A stretch of 64,000 nucleotides of DNA from Enoplosus armatus (lineage: Eukaryota; Chordata; Actinopteri; Centrarchiformes; Enoplosidae): the NCBI RefSeq assembly GCF_043641665.1, contig NC_092202.1, positions 15,178,036 to 15,242,035 of the forward strand, in the 5' to 3' direction. The notes under the pieces are model-generated. The model worked only from the letters and a program-made list of their open reading frames with translations, was not told where the DNA came from and searched no databases. Made by a program: the position numbers and the translations under genes. Shown here one piece after another: positions 25,247-37,512 of the stretch (position 1 is its first letter; every line of letters starts with the position of its first letter).

Positions 25247-25609
25247 CATGCATGCACAGCTGTAACACTCGCAGAAGCAGTAGACCTTTAAGCATTAAGT
25301 AGAAAGGCAGTACTGTCTTGGCTTGGTCGGGACATTTTGTTATCATGTGTATGAAAAATGCACAATTGTATTTATAATTTTCCAAGGTTTGTTTTGTAGA
25401 GCATCTTTCTGATGGTGAGAAAAGAGTTCATTTAAGTTGCCAAAGCTGAGCTGCTGGATGAAGTGTGTTTGTTTTTCTGAGTTCTGATTTCCTCCTGTAG
25501 TTGGAGTAACGAGACACAAAGTAAACTAAAGCTTACATGTCATTGCAGACGGCGTTGTTGGCGGTATTGAATAGCAAGGACCACAGCTAGCTGGACATTT
25601 GCGCGTTCA

Positions 25610-26466
25610 CATGCCGTTCAGTGTGCCGAATCACAACAAAAGTAATCTCATGGCACTATAATAATAACAGAACTATGACTAATAATAGTAATTGTAGCGA
25701 TGAGAGTCAGGCAGGCCCATGGCGGCAGCAGCACCCAGGCGTACCAGGACCACGATCCACAGCAACCTGCGAGACGACAGAGCACTAAGAAACTCCGGGG
25801 GAAGATATAAAGTTAGTGACATGCATTGGACTGTGATGAATGTGTAAAGATGGAGAGGGAGAGGAGGAAAGCTCAGTGCATCATGGGAAGTTCCCAGCTG
25901 TCTAGGCCTATAGCAGCATAACCAGGGGGCTGGTCCAGGCAGGCCTGAGCCAGCCCCTAACTATAAGCGTTATCAAAAAGCAAAGTTTTAAGCCTCCTCT
26001 TAAAAGTAGAGGGTGTGTCTGCCTCCCGGACCCAAACTGGGAGCCGATTCCACAGGAGAGGAGCTTGATAGCTGAAGGCTCTGGCTCCTGTTCTGCTTTT
26101 GGAGACTCTAGGAACCACAAGCAGCCCTGCATTCTGGTAGCGCAGTGCTCTAGTGGGGTAATAGGGTCCTATGAGCTCTTTAAGATATGATGGTGCCTGA
26201 CCAGTAAGAGCTTTGTAGGTCAGGAGAAGGATTTTAAACTCTATTCTAGATTTTACAGGGAGCCAGTGCAGAGAAGCTAATACAGGAGAAATATGATCTC
26301 TCTTCCTGGTTCCTGTCAGTACACGTGCAGCAGCATTCCGGATCAGCTGGAGAGTCCTCAGGGACTTGTTGAGACAGCCTGATAATAAGGAATTGCAATA
26401 ATCCAGCCCAGATGTGACAAATGCATGGACTCGTTTTTCTGCATCTAGACGTGTGTTCATGTTTGT
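25610..26466 (-). mobile_element. L2-type LINE, 3' part (end of ORF2 plus 3' UTR)
   Basis: An uninterrupted minus-strand frame (25957-26460 from its first start) encodes the conserved C-terminal region of L2-like ORF2 proteins: LDYCNSLLSGCL, RNAAARVLTGTRKRDHI, PVLASLHWLPVKSRIEFKIL, ALRYQNAGLLVVPR and LWNRLPVWVREA. Downstream lies its 3' UTR, including the gccgaatcacaacaaaagtaatctcatggcac tail. The 5' part with the endonuclease and catalytic site is missing, a typical 5'-truncated insertion. The clean frame suggests it is fairly young. Confidence 0.88.
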
Positions 26467-26470
26467 AAGT

Positions 26471-29214
26471 TAAGACGGGGACTTTAGCATGAAGCTGATG
26501 TGAGTCGCTGTTCAGAGTCTGTGGCTCCCGTGTGACCGTCTTGCTCTGCCTATGATGGGATGCTGGCGTCCCTGCTTTATGCAAGGCTTGATTGGCCGTA
26601 TTGAAATAAGCTCTTAATGTGATTTAATTTCAGTTGGACTTGAAGGCAGTCCCACTGGGGTTCACCCGCTGGTCCCAGTTGATTTTAGCAGCGTCTGTCT
26701 TGGACCATTTCACAGACTTTCAGCCTTATCTCCATCCATCCGAGTATTGCAAACTAGCTACGTCTCCAACAGCAGAAATGGCCTCCCAAAATATGAGTGC
26801 AGAGGATGTTACACCAGAAAACAGAATCATGCTGCAATGAATTTCAGCATGGGCAGTTTTTGTTGGTTTGTTTTTTTTTTTTTTTGGAAAGATTTTTGGG
26901 GGTTGGGCTTCAGAAGCTCGTGTGCAACGCAGCCATACATTTCTCATCACCACCGATTGGACCTCCACATAAAACGTGGTGGAACCAGCTGAAGTCTGTC
27001 TGGTCTGAAGTGGCTCTGCTGGGCCACGTCTCTGAAGCAGTGCTGGGACAGAGACAGCGTAAAAATAACGCATGAGTAACGTGTATATATATAACCTAAC
27101 CCTCCGCGACTGACTGATAAAGAGACGAGCGGAACTTGGATTGTACCAACCTGAGCCCAGCAGGGGGCCTTTAACGCCCCTCAGGCCATGTTGTCGCGGC
27201 GTCCGAAGTCTTCTCTGTCACTCTGAAGCGCTAAACGTTACAGGCATGGCGTCGTCACATGCGCGCAGTCCAGCAGTGCGGCACCACAACTGTTACTACA
27301 ACTGTTTGATACGTCTCACCAGCAGCTGTGTGGCGGCCCTACCAATGGCCGACACCTTACAGTGCTTTACTTTTCACTTCAGTGTACAATAATCACAAAA
27401 CAGTCAGTGGTCAGAGGTTCATCACATCATTTGGTAATATAGTTTAGCTGGTTTTCTCTCTGTTTCTCCACATGCTGCTGCTGCTGAGTTGAGGCAGCCT
27501 TTTATGCTAAAAACGTGTGGGAGAAGCCAACTTCCTGTGCTGGGGGGCTTTTCTGGACTACACATTGTTAAAGAATGGCAGCATGTGGATATTTCTTTTG
27601 GGTTTTATTGGTATTTTCAGTATTTACAATTACTGTTTATTGGTACTTTGTCATTATTGGTTGTTGGGTTTATTTTGGGTCTTTTTAAATTGTGTGGAGT
27701 TTTGTTACCCCCCCCCCCCCCCCCGCATTTGTGTAGGCTAGCCTATGGGTATAGTTCAGACTTCTGTTTGATGATTGGTTTGTTGACCTCAGTCTAGTTA
27801 AAGGGCCCAGATTTAGTAGTATTTCTGATACCATCTCTCTTTGCTTATGTGTTTTAAACATCTGCAACTTTGTTTTTCTAGTGATGGAATGTTCAACTTT
27901 TGGCCAAATAAAGCCTTAAGTTTACAAAATGACCCTTGTGTCCCTGCCTATACTGCTAGGTCCCTGTTTCAGTGATGGTTAACAGGTGATTCATCCTACA
28001 CCCGTTCGTTAACTATCTTACATTTGCTGTTCCGAACACAGTGTTTGGTAGCAATTCTGATCAATAAGCCAGTATCGTCATTTATTGTCTCTCCATATGA
28101 CACAGATGGTGCAAAACAGCATTAAAACGGTTAAATCCCCACTAAAGAAAACGCTGCTTAAAATAGTGAACGACGTGTGCAGACTATGTGATTTTACAAC
28201 TTTTACTGTTAAATAAGACAAACATAACTTGATCCTCGGTGTCCTAGAGGTGAAGCCGACCTCTACTTTAGCTCTGGAGGAGCTCACTGGACCCGTTAAA
28301 ACCACCGACGATCCAAATCTTTGTCAAAACGTTTGATTAGCAGATCTGCGATTTTAGCACGGATGTAAAAAGCCTGATTGTGAGCTGATCAGGAAGCGAT
28401 CTGTATGCTATATTTATGTGAGCGTGTGCACGAGTGCGCATTTTCCACAGAAATAAACCGGCGAACCCGCTGTACGAGGCGCCTCTCTTTGTCCTTTCTT
28501 TACCTGTTTGTCATTGTTCTAACGTAACATAATAATGTTTCCCCGTGTTGTTCTTTAGCGCGTTAGCATGCTAACATTTTGCACCAAAACACAAAGCAGC
28601 CGCTGAGCAGCTGAGGCTGATGGGAATGTCCATAGCTCAGCGGGTATTTGGACTGATTGAAATTTTGACCTGACGGTGGCGCTGGATGAAAAGTTGGTGG
28701 ATCACCAAAGTTATTAAAGGTTATTTAGGGATTACTGGGAATACCTGTCGGCAATCCATCCCATCCACTCTCTCAATGAGGCGGCGACACACTGAAACCA
28801 CAGCGTCGGATTAGGAGGTACTGCAGTGTTGTTGTCTATCAGCCGCTCTTTGTTTTTTTATGAGGAGCGGTACATAGTGATTTGTCCTCTGTACGTACGT
28901 GCTCAGCATACAAGATAGTTTTTATGGAAAGGTTAACACCTCTCGTTCAGCGGCCAAAATCATATTAATTCAGCAAAGGCCAGCCGTCGTGTTATCTTGA
29001 CAGAAAAGAAACTCTACACCTCAAAAGCCACGGTTTTGAGAGAGTCGCTGTGGTCTCCCAGATAAAGGCCAAAGAGGTCCGAACCAATGCGAGAACATGC
29101 CAGAAAGGCATCTCTTCATCTCATGATGACGCTGCTAATAAGTGAAATCAGCTGGTGGAGTGTTTTGGGTGGAGAGAAAACCTGCAGGCCCCATGAGCTA
29201 AGAGATATACTCAC
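26471..29214. other. Intergenic; one open stretch, otherwise unassigned
   Basis: An acceptor-like tttaatttcag at 26623-26633 precedes an open frame of about 120 codons (to 26992) that I do not recognise and that runs into a poly-T. Poly-C occurs at about 27709-27724. No repeat family identified in 27.9-29.1 kb. Confidence 0.4.
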
Positions 29215-29341
29215 CGCAGGCACCAGGAATCCGCCCTTGATCTTCTTGCCAAGCGGCATGGCCAGACTCCCCAGGATGAGACAATGGTTGTGGACTCTGT
29301 ACTGTTCCAGGCACCCCGGGCCGTTCCTGGCACACGAAACG
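29215..29341 (-). CDS. Candidate internal exon of an unidentified minus-strand gene
   Basis: On the minus strand: poly-T plus cctaag acceptor, 1 + 126 bases, donor GCG/gtgagt. The frame is open over all 42 codons, about three quarters of third positions are G or C, and it encodes cysteine-bearing sequence: CARNGPGCLEQYRVHNHC, LILGSLAMPLGKKIKGG, FLVPA. The C...LILG pattern faintly recalls netrin-like (NTR) modules, but I do not claim that. The plus strand is open too but with weaker codon bias. No partner exon could be assigned. Confidence 0.45.
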
Positions 29342-29904
29342 CTTAGGAAAAAAAAAAACCCACAAAACATTAGTGGAAATGAAGCCGCAATACCGATACC
29401 GACTGACTCCACAGTGGACTTGTTAAGGAAGCTGACATGCGATTTTTGATTACACTTATATTGTTATTGGAGTTATTACTGGACTCCACAAATAATGACA
29501 GATGTTAAATTAAGATGCAGCTTTATTATTGGTGTGCACAAAATTGACTCGTGTCCAGCGGTGATCCAAACATGCATCAGATCAGATTAGTATTGATCTT
29601 CTCAAAGAACGCTTCTGGCGATCCATCGGTGTATTTATCAAACAAGCACTTTGTTTCAATTCTTGACATTATATTCAAGATATAACTGTGTATAATGAGT
29701 GGATGTAAGTCCAGTCTTCAACATATCCTGAGAAAAATAGGGGGGTGGGGCAATTCTCTGTAGGTTCATCACTATTATTATAAAAATGTCAATTGTAGTC
29801 ACTTTAATCCATTAATGGATTATTAGTAGAAAAGGTTCATTTCCTGCTCTAAAATTGACAAAAAATAAAAAAGGAGGAAGTTGAACAAATTTGACTTGTA
29901 TATA

Positions 29905-30250
29905 AAGATGGACGACATGACAGCTCCCCGAAAGTGAAGCCGAAGCGCCTCAATCGCCCCCCTCCATGTGAGCGGATGGGACGTAAGTACACGTCAAATA
30001 AATATTTCCCAAAGGTGGTTTCTGTCATTTCAGGTAGTTGTTATCACTCTGGTTTGTCTGATAAGTTTGGTTTTATCACACCCCCCCCCCCAATCACCAC
30101 TGCGCAGATTCTGGCTCCAAATGACGTCACATATCCGGAATATTTTTTTTTTTTGTACAGGGGGAGGAAGTGGGGACGCGTCGGCCATCTTTATATGCAG
30201 TCTTATGGATGTGAGGCGTCCACATTTCTTTTGTATTTTCACTTCCGTGC
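29905..30250 (+). repeat. Dispersed repeat (ccccgaaagtgaagcc family)
   Basis: Shares ctccccgaaagtgaagccgaagcg, ataagtttggtttta, ctggctccaaatgacgtcac and ggccatctttatatgcagtc blocks with inverted copies at 57430-57690 and 50565-50640 and a partial copy at 43440-43510. Confidence 0.7.
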
Positions 30251-31019
30251 TTTCTTTTCTTAAACCACCCCGTCAGACATATTAGAACTTTCAAAAACAT
30301 CCGACTTTTCCAGTCGTTAATTACAACTTGGGTGCTGACATGCACCGCCAGTTAAAAGTCAGAAACTGCCACTTACTACAACTCCCACATGAAATTAATG
30401 AGGCGTTAAGTGCGTCGCAGCAGGAAGCGAAAGACCTATAATTTCATTCAGCTTTAGTCTATCATTACACATTTGTGCAGATTCTGATGTTCTGCTCTGG
30501 CACTCGACTGGGGAATTCTTTCGGAGCGGGGATGTGCATTAGGACGGGAGAACAAGAGGATGGAGCTGCTACTTTGTGGTGTCTCTGATGGCGGCTGCTC
30601 GAGCGCTTCCATTCAGCGTGCATATACTCTGTGCGATAATTATTCACTCCCCCTCGCTCCGACCGAGCCCGAACAAGGCTCTGCTTTAATGAAATCCACG
30701 CCGAAACGAATGAGCGGAGGATCAGGGTGCGCGGTGGCAGACGGGCGTTGCAGCGAGCGAGAAAGAAAATCTTGTTTCATCGCTATCACTCACGGAAACG
30801 CAGCTCTCGATGACATGTACAGCAGACAGCGTGAACCAAACTCCATTCAATTATTTCCCAGTTTAACACTTTACATACCTGGGAGCACAGAAGTTACAAA
30901 AAAATGACTTGTGACAACCAATTTTTACAAGGAAACAACCATGCGGTCGTGCATCAGCCCCCCCCACCCCACTGCAGCTAACTCGTACATGGGAAATGTA
31001 TCATGGTTTTATCAGGATT

Positions 31020-31440
31020 GATCATGGTCCTCTCACTTCAGCGTCTTTACCACCTCAAGACGCCTAAGGGACTTCAGGCTGCCCCTCGAAGTGCTGAAAG
31101 ACTTTCACCTGCACCGTAGAGAGCGTCCTGAGGTGCAGGTCTGAGGGCTGAGAGGATCGCAAAAGACCTTTATCACCCCGACAACAGACTCCTCTCTCTG
31201 CTGCGGTCTGGGAGGCCCTACCGCTGCCTCAAGGCCAAAACAGAGAGGCTGAGGAGGAGTTTCTCCCCTCAGGCCACCTGGGTCCTGAACCTGACTTTCC
31301 CTTCACTTACATTATCGAGGACAATCCATCCTGTTGACAGGCTACAGCATCATTTCTTGCACGTCACACTCTCAGTCTCAGCCCTCTGAAGCCGCCTCTG
31401 ACTCGCAGGACACCGTTGCTGGAGACTTTAGACTTTAGAC
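31020..31440 (+). pseudogene. Retroelement ORF C-terminal fragment
   Basis: Plus-strand frames encode LSLQRLYHLK, then (other frame) RAERIAKDLYHPDNRLLSLL, RSGRPYRCLKAKTERLRRSF and SPQATWVLN, the familiar C-terminal end of a fish non-LTR element polyprotein. The frame breaks show it is dead. Confidence 0.65.
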
Positions 31441-31902
31441 GTAATGGAACCGCATCCAAAGCCTGTGTTAATCCACGCGTGGACTGCGATATTGAGCTGT
31501 TTGAGTCGTTAGACAGGTTCCCTGTTACCACACGGTGTTAATATATAACATTAAATGGCTTTCCGAAGCTGTTTAGCTGAGGCACATTTGTGCTGTAATA
31601 ATTAAAGAATATGTCAGCCTGCGGCCCATCTTAACTCTCTCTCTCTCTCTCTCTGCTGGGAGCTCCCCACATGTTTTGGGTTTTTTATGATAATGTTGAA
31701 AAGTTCTCTTTTGCAGTATTTAATTAAACATATGCTTAAAGGCATTTAAACAATGATTGTGTTATTCTACATTTCAGACACCAAGATTTTCTTTTTTGCT
31801 GCAAAATCAGTTCCAAATATTGGCCTCCTCGATTGCTAATAATGGATCACGGACAAACTCAGGTAACAAACCCTCTCTGTCCTCCTGCTGGTCTTACAAA
31901 GT

Positions 31903-31908
<6 letters not shown>

Positions 31909-31942
<34 letters not shown>
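31909..31942. repeat. TG microsatellite
   Basis: Simple TG run; a short CT run lies at 31636-31653. Confidence 0.96.
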
Positions 31943-31945
<3 letters not shown>

Positions 31946-34893
31946 CCTTTGCGAATATGTTGGCATGTGCAGTAACAACTTTGTACTCAACATCAAATAC
32001 TCGTGATATTTTGATTTAAAGCTGTATTACGTGTGGAATCGGAAGATGTCCTACTTTGATGTCCTACATTCAACCAACAGTGCTTCATATCTGTGACACT
32101 GTGTGGACACTCAGGAATACATTGTGGTCAAATGAAAGGTACCAATGGGTCCAGAATAGATTTTGGGGGATTCCAAACAAGTCTTACAACCTATTGTTAT
32201 CAAGGTCATCAGAGGACCGATTTTGTAAACAGAGAACTGAGGAGGACGTAGAAACGGATATGCAACAGTGGAGGACTGGGAATCAGGTCAGCGCAGACAC
32301 AGTGTATATGCAGCATAACTGCTTAATGGGACCATATGTCCAATCCAATCAAACCAGTATAGTGCAGTGATGCTCTAGATGTGCATAGGCGAAGGGGACG
32401 TTGGGTTTGGTGATGCAGAAAAATAAACCAACTCCTTTTTGGGAAGAGGTAAGAAATACAGTGGAGAGGTTTTTATATTACAGTTGTATCGCACGCTAGG
32501 AGAGGGGAAACGAATAACAAGAGGTAAAATGTTACTTTATATATAAAAATGGGGGGGGGGAAGGTTATGTTTGAAAAGGTTTGTGCTACCATGTTATGGT
32601 ATGGGCTTAATCAAGAAGAGCTGTACACCTTGCATGATGATTTCATGGGAGATCATGTGAAGTCAGTTAATTCACTAGATCGTTTCTTTTCAATGAAGAA
32701 ATGCTGCATTAGGGATTGCAGCTATATGATAAGACGGGGGGGGGGGTTAGTCTCTAATGTTAATGCAAAGTACTAACTTGTCAATCAGAATCGTTCATGC
32801 ATAACAACGAGTTCAACATTTCCAAAGTTTACTGCAGCCCCGCCCCATCCAGGCTGTCACAGGAAGTGACAATGACGGGCGCTTTGACTTTTATGAAAAG
32901 TTGGAACTTGTTTCAACCGGCCCGCTAGCCAACCCCAGAACCTGCTCCTCCTCTCCCTGCTGCCTCCTGTTGGGCGGCAAACCTTGACTTAACAGCTGAA
33001 CCGGCATTGCGGATCTTGAGGGAGGAGGTCGTGGGCTGGTGCACAATGGAAGTGGGCCGGCGACGCAGCTCACTTACTCAATTATAATTGAGTACATATG
33101 AGCGTAGTCTAGATATAATACTGCCAGCCCAGTGTCCCTACACACGGAACAGCTGATTTGTTTTATATAAAGATTCTGGCCTGAATGCCAAGTATTGCTC
33201 AATGAAGCTTAAATACGACGACACGATTTCCTGATCTCCAAACATTTGTGAAACAGGAAATTTGTATTTTTGAACCGGGAGGCATTTTTATCAACAAGCC
33301 GCCGCTCGAAAACAACAGTGCTACCTACAGAAATTCCTGCAAGCCCTGCGTCTGCTGTCCCCCCCCCCCTCTGCCCTTTGACATACGATCCACTTGGCAA
33401 TCAGACGTGTCTGCCCACCCGGCCCCGGGCCCATTGATTGCATCAGCGCAGCAATCAGCGCTCATTCAGAGAAGAGCCCTCACCTGTTGGCCAATTCACA
33501 ATAGCTAATAAAGAGCCTTTTGAGAGTTTCTAAAAGCCTCCTGCCCACCTTTAATCAGCCAGAGAGAATAATCGCCAAGTCACGCTCTGGTTTCATGTTT
33601 GAATTTCAGACGTGGACTATCAAGAATTGCCCTTATACCTCATTAGTGTTTAGTTAAATACTTCATTTTCATTTCCGTATTGCTGCTTAATGTGTCATGT
33701 AGTGTGTGTACTTTCAGTTGTGTTACATTTTCACTTCTACACATTTTATTTTCCTCATATCCTGTTACTATTTACAGTTAAGTTTTGTTTTGTCGTCATC
33801 TAAACCAGGTTTACACAAGCCCCTCCTCAGTCTGTACTTGCCAACATTAAAGGGACAGGAAAAACTACAAGTTGTGAATTTGTGTCTTAAAGCCCCTGAA
33901 AACCCATCTTAAGTATTTCTCCTTAAAATTCAATAGTCACGACTGAATGAGAAATAATCCAAAAAGTGTCAGCGGTCACTCGACGGTGGTTATCAGCTCG
34001 GTGAGTCAACCCAGGGTTTCCCAGTGTAGCCACGAGCGGCGTTTGCATTTGCATCTGACCACGAAGAGCAAACTCTAATATTAGACAAACGCGACGATCA
34101 TCCAGGCTGAAAGCAAGACAGCTGGCACCAAAAAAAAAAGTCCCCCACTGTTTGAAAGCATAAGGCTTCTCATATCACCGGCCCGTCGTTAGGGCACGAG
34201 GAGCTCTGACTGCAATTACATTTGCGTATTCTGTTGAATTCGTGTGTCGCTTGGATGCACCATGACAATTTTAGTCTCATTCTTTCAGCTGCAACCCCCG
34301 GCGTTTCAAGCAGACGTGAATATGAATATCAAAATATAGCAAAGCAGTGACTATGATTGGTGATGCCGTTTTCCAAAGAGAGTTGATTGGCCAGTAGAAC
34401 GGTGCTTTTTATACGAGTTGATCTGTTATCTCGAACCAGGTTAGTTGTGCAGGTTACCATGGTGGACCCCCCCCACACACACACACACACACACAAAAAA
34501 AAAAACCTAACCAACCCCACGCTGTTCCAACTTTAACAAAAAACGGTGTGCTCTTGTAACACGCCATTAGGGCAGTGTTTTGTCTCTCTGTGAACAACAA
34601 AAAGTATTCCCCGGGCGTCCCGGGTAATGTGGCAGCCGTTAGTGTAATTAGTTTTGACCACAGACGCGTGAAGTCGCCCATCGCAGGACAATTGCAGGCG
34701 ATGCGCGCGCCACTCGGCTGATTCTTCTCCATTAAACTTCCTTGAAAGCTCATTCCAAGCGACAGAGATAAAGGATGCTTTGCACGCGGCGCAAATTTCA
34801 GCAGAACTGGATACAAAACAAACTGGTAAACTGTTTACTGCAGGAGGCGGCAGGCAGCTCCAATTGCTGTAATGTCGTGGATACTTTCGACAT

Positions 34894-34901
34894 ATATATA
34901 T
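34894..34901. repeat. hAT target-site duplication, left
   Basis: ATATATAT directly before the TAGGGGTGGGAC terminus; the same octamer follows the right end at 37513-37520. Low complexity limits its weight. Confidence 0.6.
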
Positions 34902-34917
34902 TAGGGGTGGGACTCGA
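34902..34917. repeat. hAT left terminal inverted repeat
   Basis: TAGGGGTGGGAC plus TCGA; the first 12 bases are the exact reverse complement of the right terminus. Confidence 0.93.
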
Positions 34918-35436
34918 TTAAAAAAAATAATCTAATTAATTAGAGGCTTTGAATTAATTAATCTCGATTAATCGCATAACAATATTTGCCCCCAAAAGCA
35001 ACATTTTTTAATTTAAATGGATTTTAGTAGAACACTGAATCAAATAAAAGACACAGACTTGAATACTGTAAACCCAAGCTCTTTTAATGTCTGAAAAAAT
35101 AAATTGAATTGCATTTCAATTCAAATCAGAGAAAGAAAATATCTCTGGCCAAAATTTAATTGACCCAAAGTTAAAGTGCCATTTTAAGTACTTTAGTACT
35201 TTTTCAGAACAGTTTTGCCTTTAAATGGTAAAAAACAAAAAAACAACAACAAACAATTCAACATAAAGTGCAATCTCTACTTCTCTCTTCTATAAATGGT
35301 CATTTGACAGGCTTAAATCTCCTTTAAACTCCAAATACCCTGAGCACAACTTATTTTGTACATTAGGCTATAACAGTGCAATTGACATTTTAGTGCAAAA
35401 AATAACAAACCCATTGGCCTCACAATACCGCCATGC

Positions 35437-37333
35437 CTATTTCGCCTCCCTCTGTTTCAGCCAGTTGCTTAGACAAACTAGCCTGTTCACATTTTCAGAG
35501 CTCAAGGCAGCTCTCTTTTTTGTTACTATGTGACCTGCAAGTGAGAACAGCCTCTCACATGGGACAGAAGTGGCAGGGCTAGTCAGATACTTGTGGGCTA
35601 GGACAGACAGCTGTGGGTGGGTCCCTGCTCGACTGGACCACCACTGCAATGGGCAGTCTGTCTCACTGATGGTGGATTCTGCTCTGTACAAACTCAGGGC
35701 CCTGTTACACAGGGCTTCCTCGTCTGAATCAGACTCTGAAGACAATGGCGAGAGAAAGAGGCTCTTTTTCTTTGCTGGCTCCTGTGTGGTGGTACCTTGA
35801 CGCTGTTCCTGCAGCAGAGCCTCAAGGCTGGTCCAAACCTCTGCCCGCTCTCCCCTTGCAAGACACTTTAAATCCTTAAAGCGTGGGTCGAGCACAGTAG
35901 CCATTTTGAGCCATTCATGGTTGAGTGTAGCTTTACGTTGGGATAAGTCCTTTTTGAACGCAGTCTTGAATTTCACCATGTAGGCTGAGTCATCATCGGA
36001 GACCTCCATCGTGTGGCACAGGTGGCAGAGAGCAGGTAAAACCACTGAACATGAGACATATGTCTCTCCTCCAAGGAGCTCTGTCACAAATCTGCAGGAG
36101 ACAGTTCAGGAAAGTAATTATTAATCTACAAAATAAATTTCAACTATAGAGCTTTTTAAATAAACAGTAACAATAAATCCTATTAAAAAATAGTTTTATT
36201 TACCTGCATGGCCCAAGGACAGTCGCCAGCTTTTGGAGTTTTACCAGCTCTGATGGAGTCAATATGACTAGTTTGTGCTTCTGTTTGGCTAAAGCAGCAA
36301 AAACAGCCTCTTGATTCTTTAGTAGACGAGAAATCATATCCAGCGTTGAATTCCACCTTGTGGAAACATCCTGAATGAGTGACTCTTTTTCTTGTCCCAG
36401 TCTAGTTTGCTCCTGGTGTAGTTCATCTGTATTAGCAGGGCTGTGTTTAAAGTGACCCACTATCTTGCGACATTTTGCTAAAGCATCACTAAACCCACTA
36501 TCAGCAAGGCTAACAGTGATGGTTCTTTGCACGATGTGAGCAACACAAGGCATGTGTTGGAATGGGAGACGTCTTGCTGTAGCCATCATGGTTCGTGCAC
36601 TGTCTGTCCCAATTGTGGTGACCTTTTGTTGAATTCCCCATTCCTCTGCCACAGAGAGAAACTGCTCAGCGCAGTTTTCAGCATAGTGTCTGGTGTTTGT
36701 CTTTTGCACAGTCAGGGCAAAAGACTGTAGATGCCATGTTCCTTCTGTGACATCAGCAAGGTGTGCAGTGACACCGACGTAATTAGAATTACTAACGGAG
36801 GTCCAATGATCCCCAGTCAGAGCCACAAATTCAGCTTTCTGCAATGCATCCAACTTTGCTTGCTTTTCAGTGTCATAAAGCTGTTGAATTTTGCCGGAAA
36901 TAGTCTTTCTGCACGGCAGTTGAAAAGTTGGATCACATGTCGCTATCTGTAGCACATTTTCTAACCCCTTATCTTCCACCACTAATAGCGGTCTGCAGTC
37001 CAGCGCAATCCATTTTGCGAGTGAACTTGTGAGTCTGTCCGATGTTGTCTTACTCATTTTGGTCCTGAAGCCAGACATTTCATCGAGTTTGGGCTGCCGA
37101 CACCGCTTGTTCGTACTCGGACCGGGACTGCTAGTGCCTGGCTCTGTGCTCGCTGCAACATGCTTTGCATTTAGGTGATACCGTAGGGTTGACGTGCTTC
37201 GGTGGTATGCAAACTCTTTTTTGCACAATTTGCATAAAACCACACTTTTGTCAATACTTCCATCGGATAATTTTTTGAAATGAAATTTTCCTTCCATCAG
37301 TCCTAGCAAAGAGCTTTCGTCAGATTCCTCCAT
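35437..37333 (-). CDS. hAT transposase, BED zinc finger (ZBED1-like), two exons, 594 aa
   Basis: Join 37333-36204 and 36091-35437 on the minus strand; intron 36203-36092 with GC/gtaaat-type donor context (TGCAG/gtaaat) and ctcctgcag acceptor. Splicing gives continuous PCRFVTELLGGE and one 594-residue frame. Residues 30-60 form a BED-type zinc finger (C34, C37, H53, H58). Residues 170-180, VALTGDHWTS, hold the first catalytic Asp of the hAT DDE/RNase-H fold (D175). VSTRWNSTLDM and VLDPRFKDL are conserved hAT blocks. The last 70 residues (YLTSPATSVPCERLFSLAG, KRAALSSENV, LVCLSNWLK) are the hATC dimerisation domain. The Met start is preceded by an in-element leader. Product: cut-and-paste transposase; full length, no visible lesion. 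A domesticated role is possible but the flanking TIRs argue for a mobile copy. Confidence 0.92.
36092..36203 (-). other. Intron of the hAT transposase gene
   Basis: 112-bp GT-AG intron; reading through it would stop right after PCR. Its removal restores the conserved CRFVTELLGGE block. Confidence 0.88.
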
Positions 37334-37496
37334 TTTGGTAGCCGTTAGCCGAGCTCAGCTGTGTGCACCAGTGTAATCGGTGTACCAGGAAATCGTGCAG
37401 TGAGGAACATTCCGCGTTGTTTGGAATGCAAACTGCGATTAAATGCGTTAATTTTTTTAACGCGTTATTTTTTTTTAAATTAATTAATCGTAATTA

Positions 37497-37512
37497 ACGC
37501 GTCCCACCCCTA
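37497..37512. repeat. hAT right terminal inverted repeat
   Basis: ACGC plus GTCCCACCCCTA; the outer 12 bases pair exactly with the left terminus. Confidence 0.93.

Larger units (their letters stand above)
31443..34901. other. Intergenic, no gene recognised
   Basis: AT-rich, with G runs near 32550 and 32736 and a poly-C at 33360-33369. 33400-33600 is unique-looking sequence with several ATTA/TAAT motifs. A CA run lies at 34476-34495. Confidence 0.45.
34902..37512 (-). mobile_element. Intact-looking hAT transposon (ZBED-type), 2.61 kb
   Basis: Left end TAGGGGTGGGAC (34902) and right end GTCCCACCCCTA (to 37512) are perfect 12-bp inverted repeats, continued imperfectly by AT-rich TTAATTAATC-type sequence. 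Both sides are flanked by ATATATAT, an 8-bp duplication as expected for hAT insertion, although the AT-repeat target makes the exact boundary ambiguous by 2-bp steps. It carries one transposase gene on the minus strand with a single short intron and no stop inside, plus about 530 bp of AT-rich non-coding DNA on the left. All this suggests a recently active, possibly still autonomous element. Confidence 0.93.

Noticed and set aside
26618..26992. Open frame of about 125 codons behind a ttaatttcag site
   Set aside because: No coding bias or family match, and it runs through a poly-T tract; probably chance.
29087..29449. 120-codon plus-strand frame
   Set aside because: It overlaps the better minus-strand exon at 29215-29341, whose codon bias and splice sites are stronger.
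34454..34816. 120-codon minus-strand frame
   Set aside because: It ends in a CA microsatellite, has no recognisable motif and no coding bias.
34902..37512. Domesticated ZBED host gene
   Set aside because: Intact terminal inverted repeats and a flanking duplication show a transposon copy; domestication is not needed to explain the open frame.
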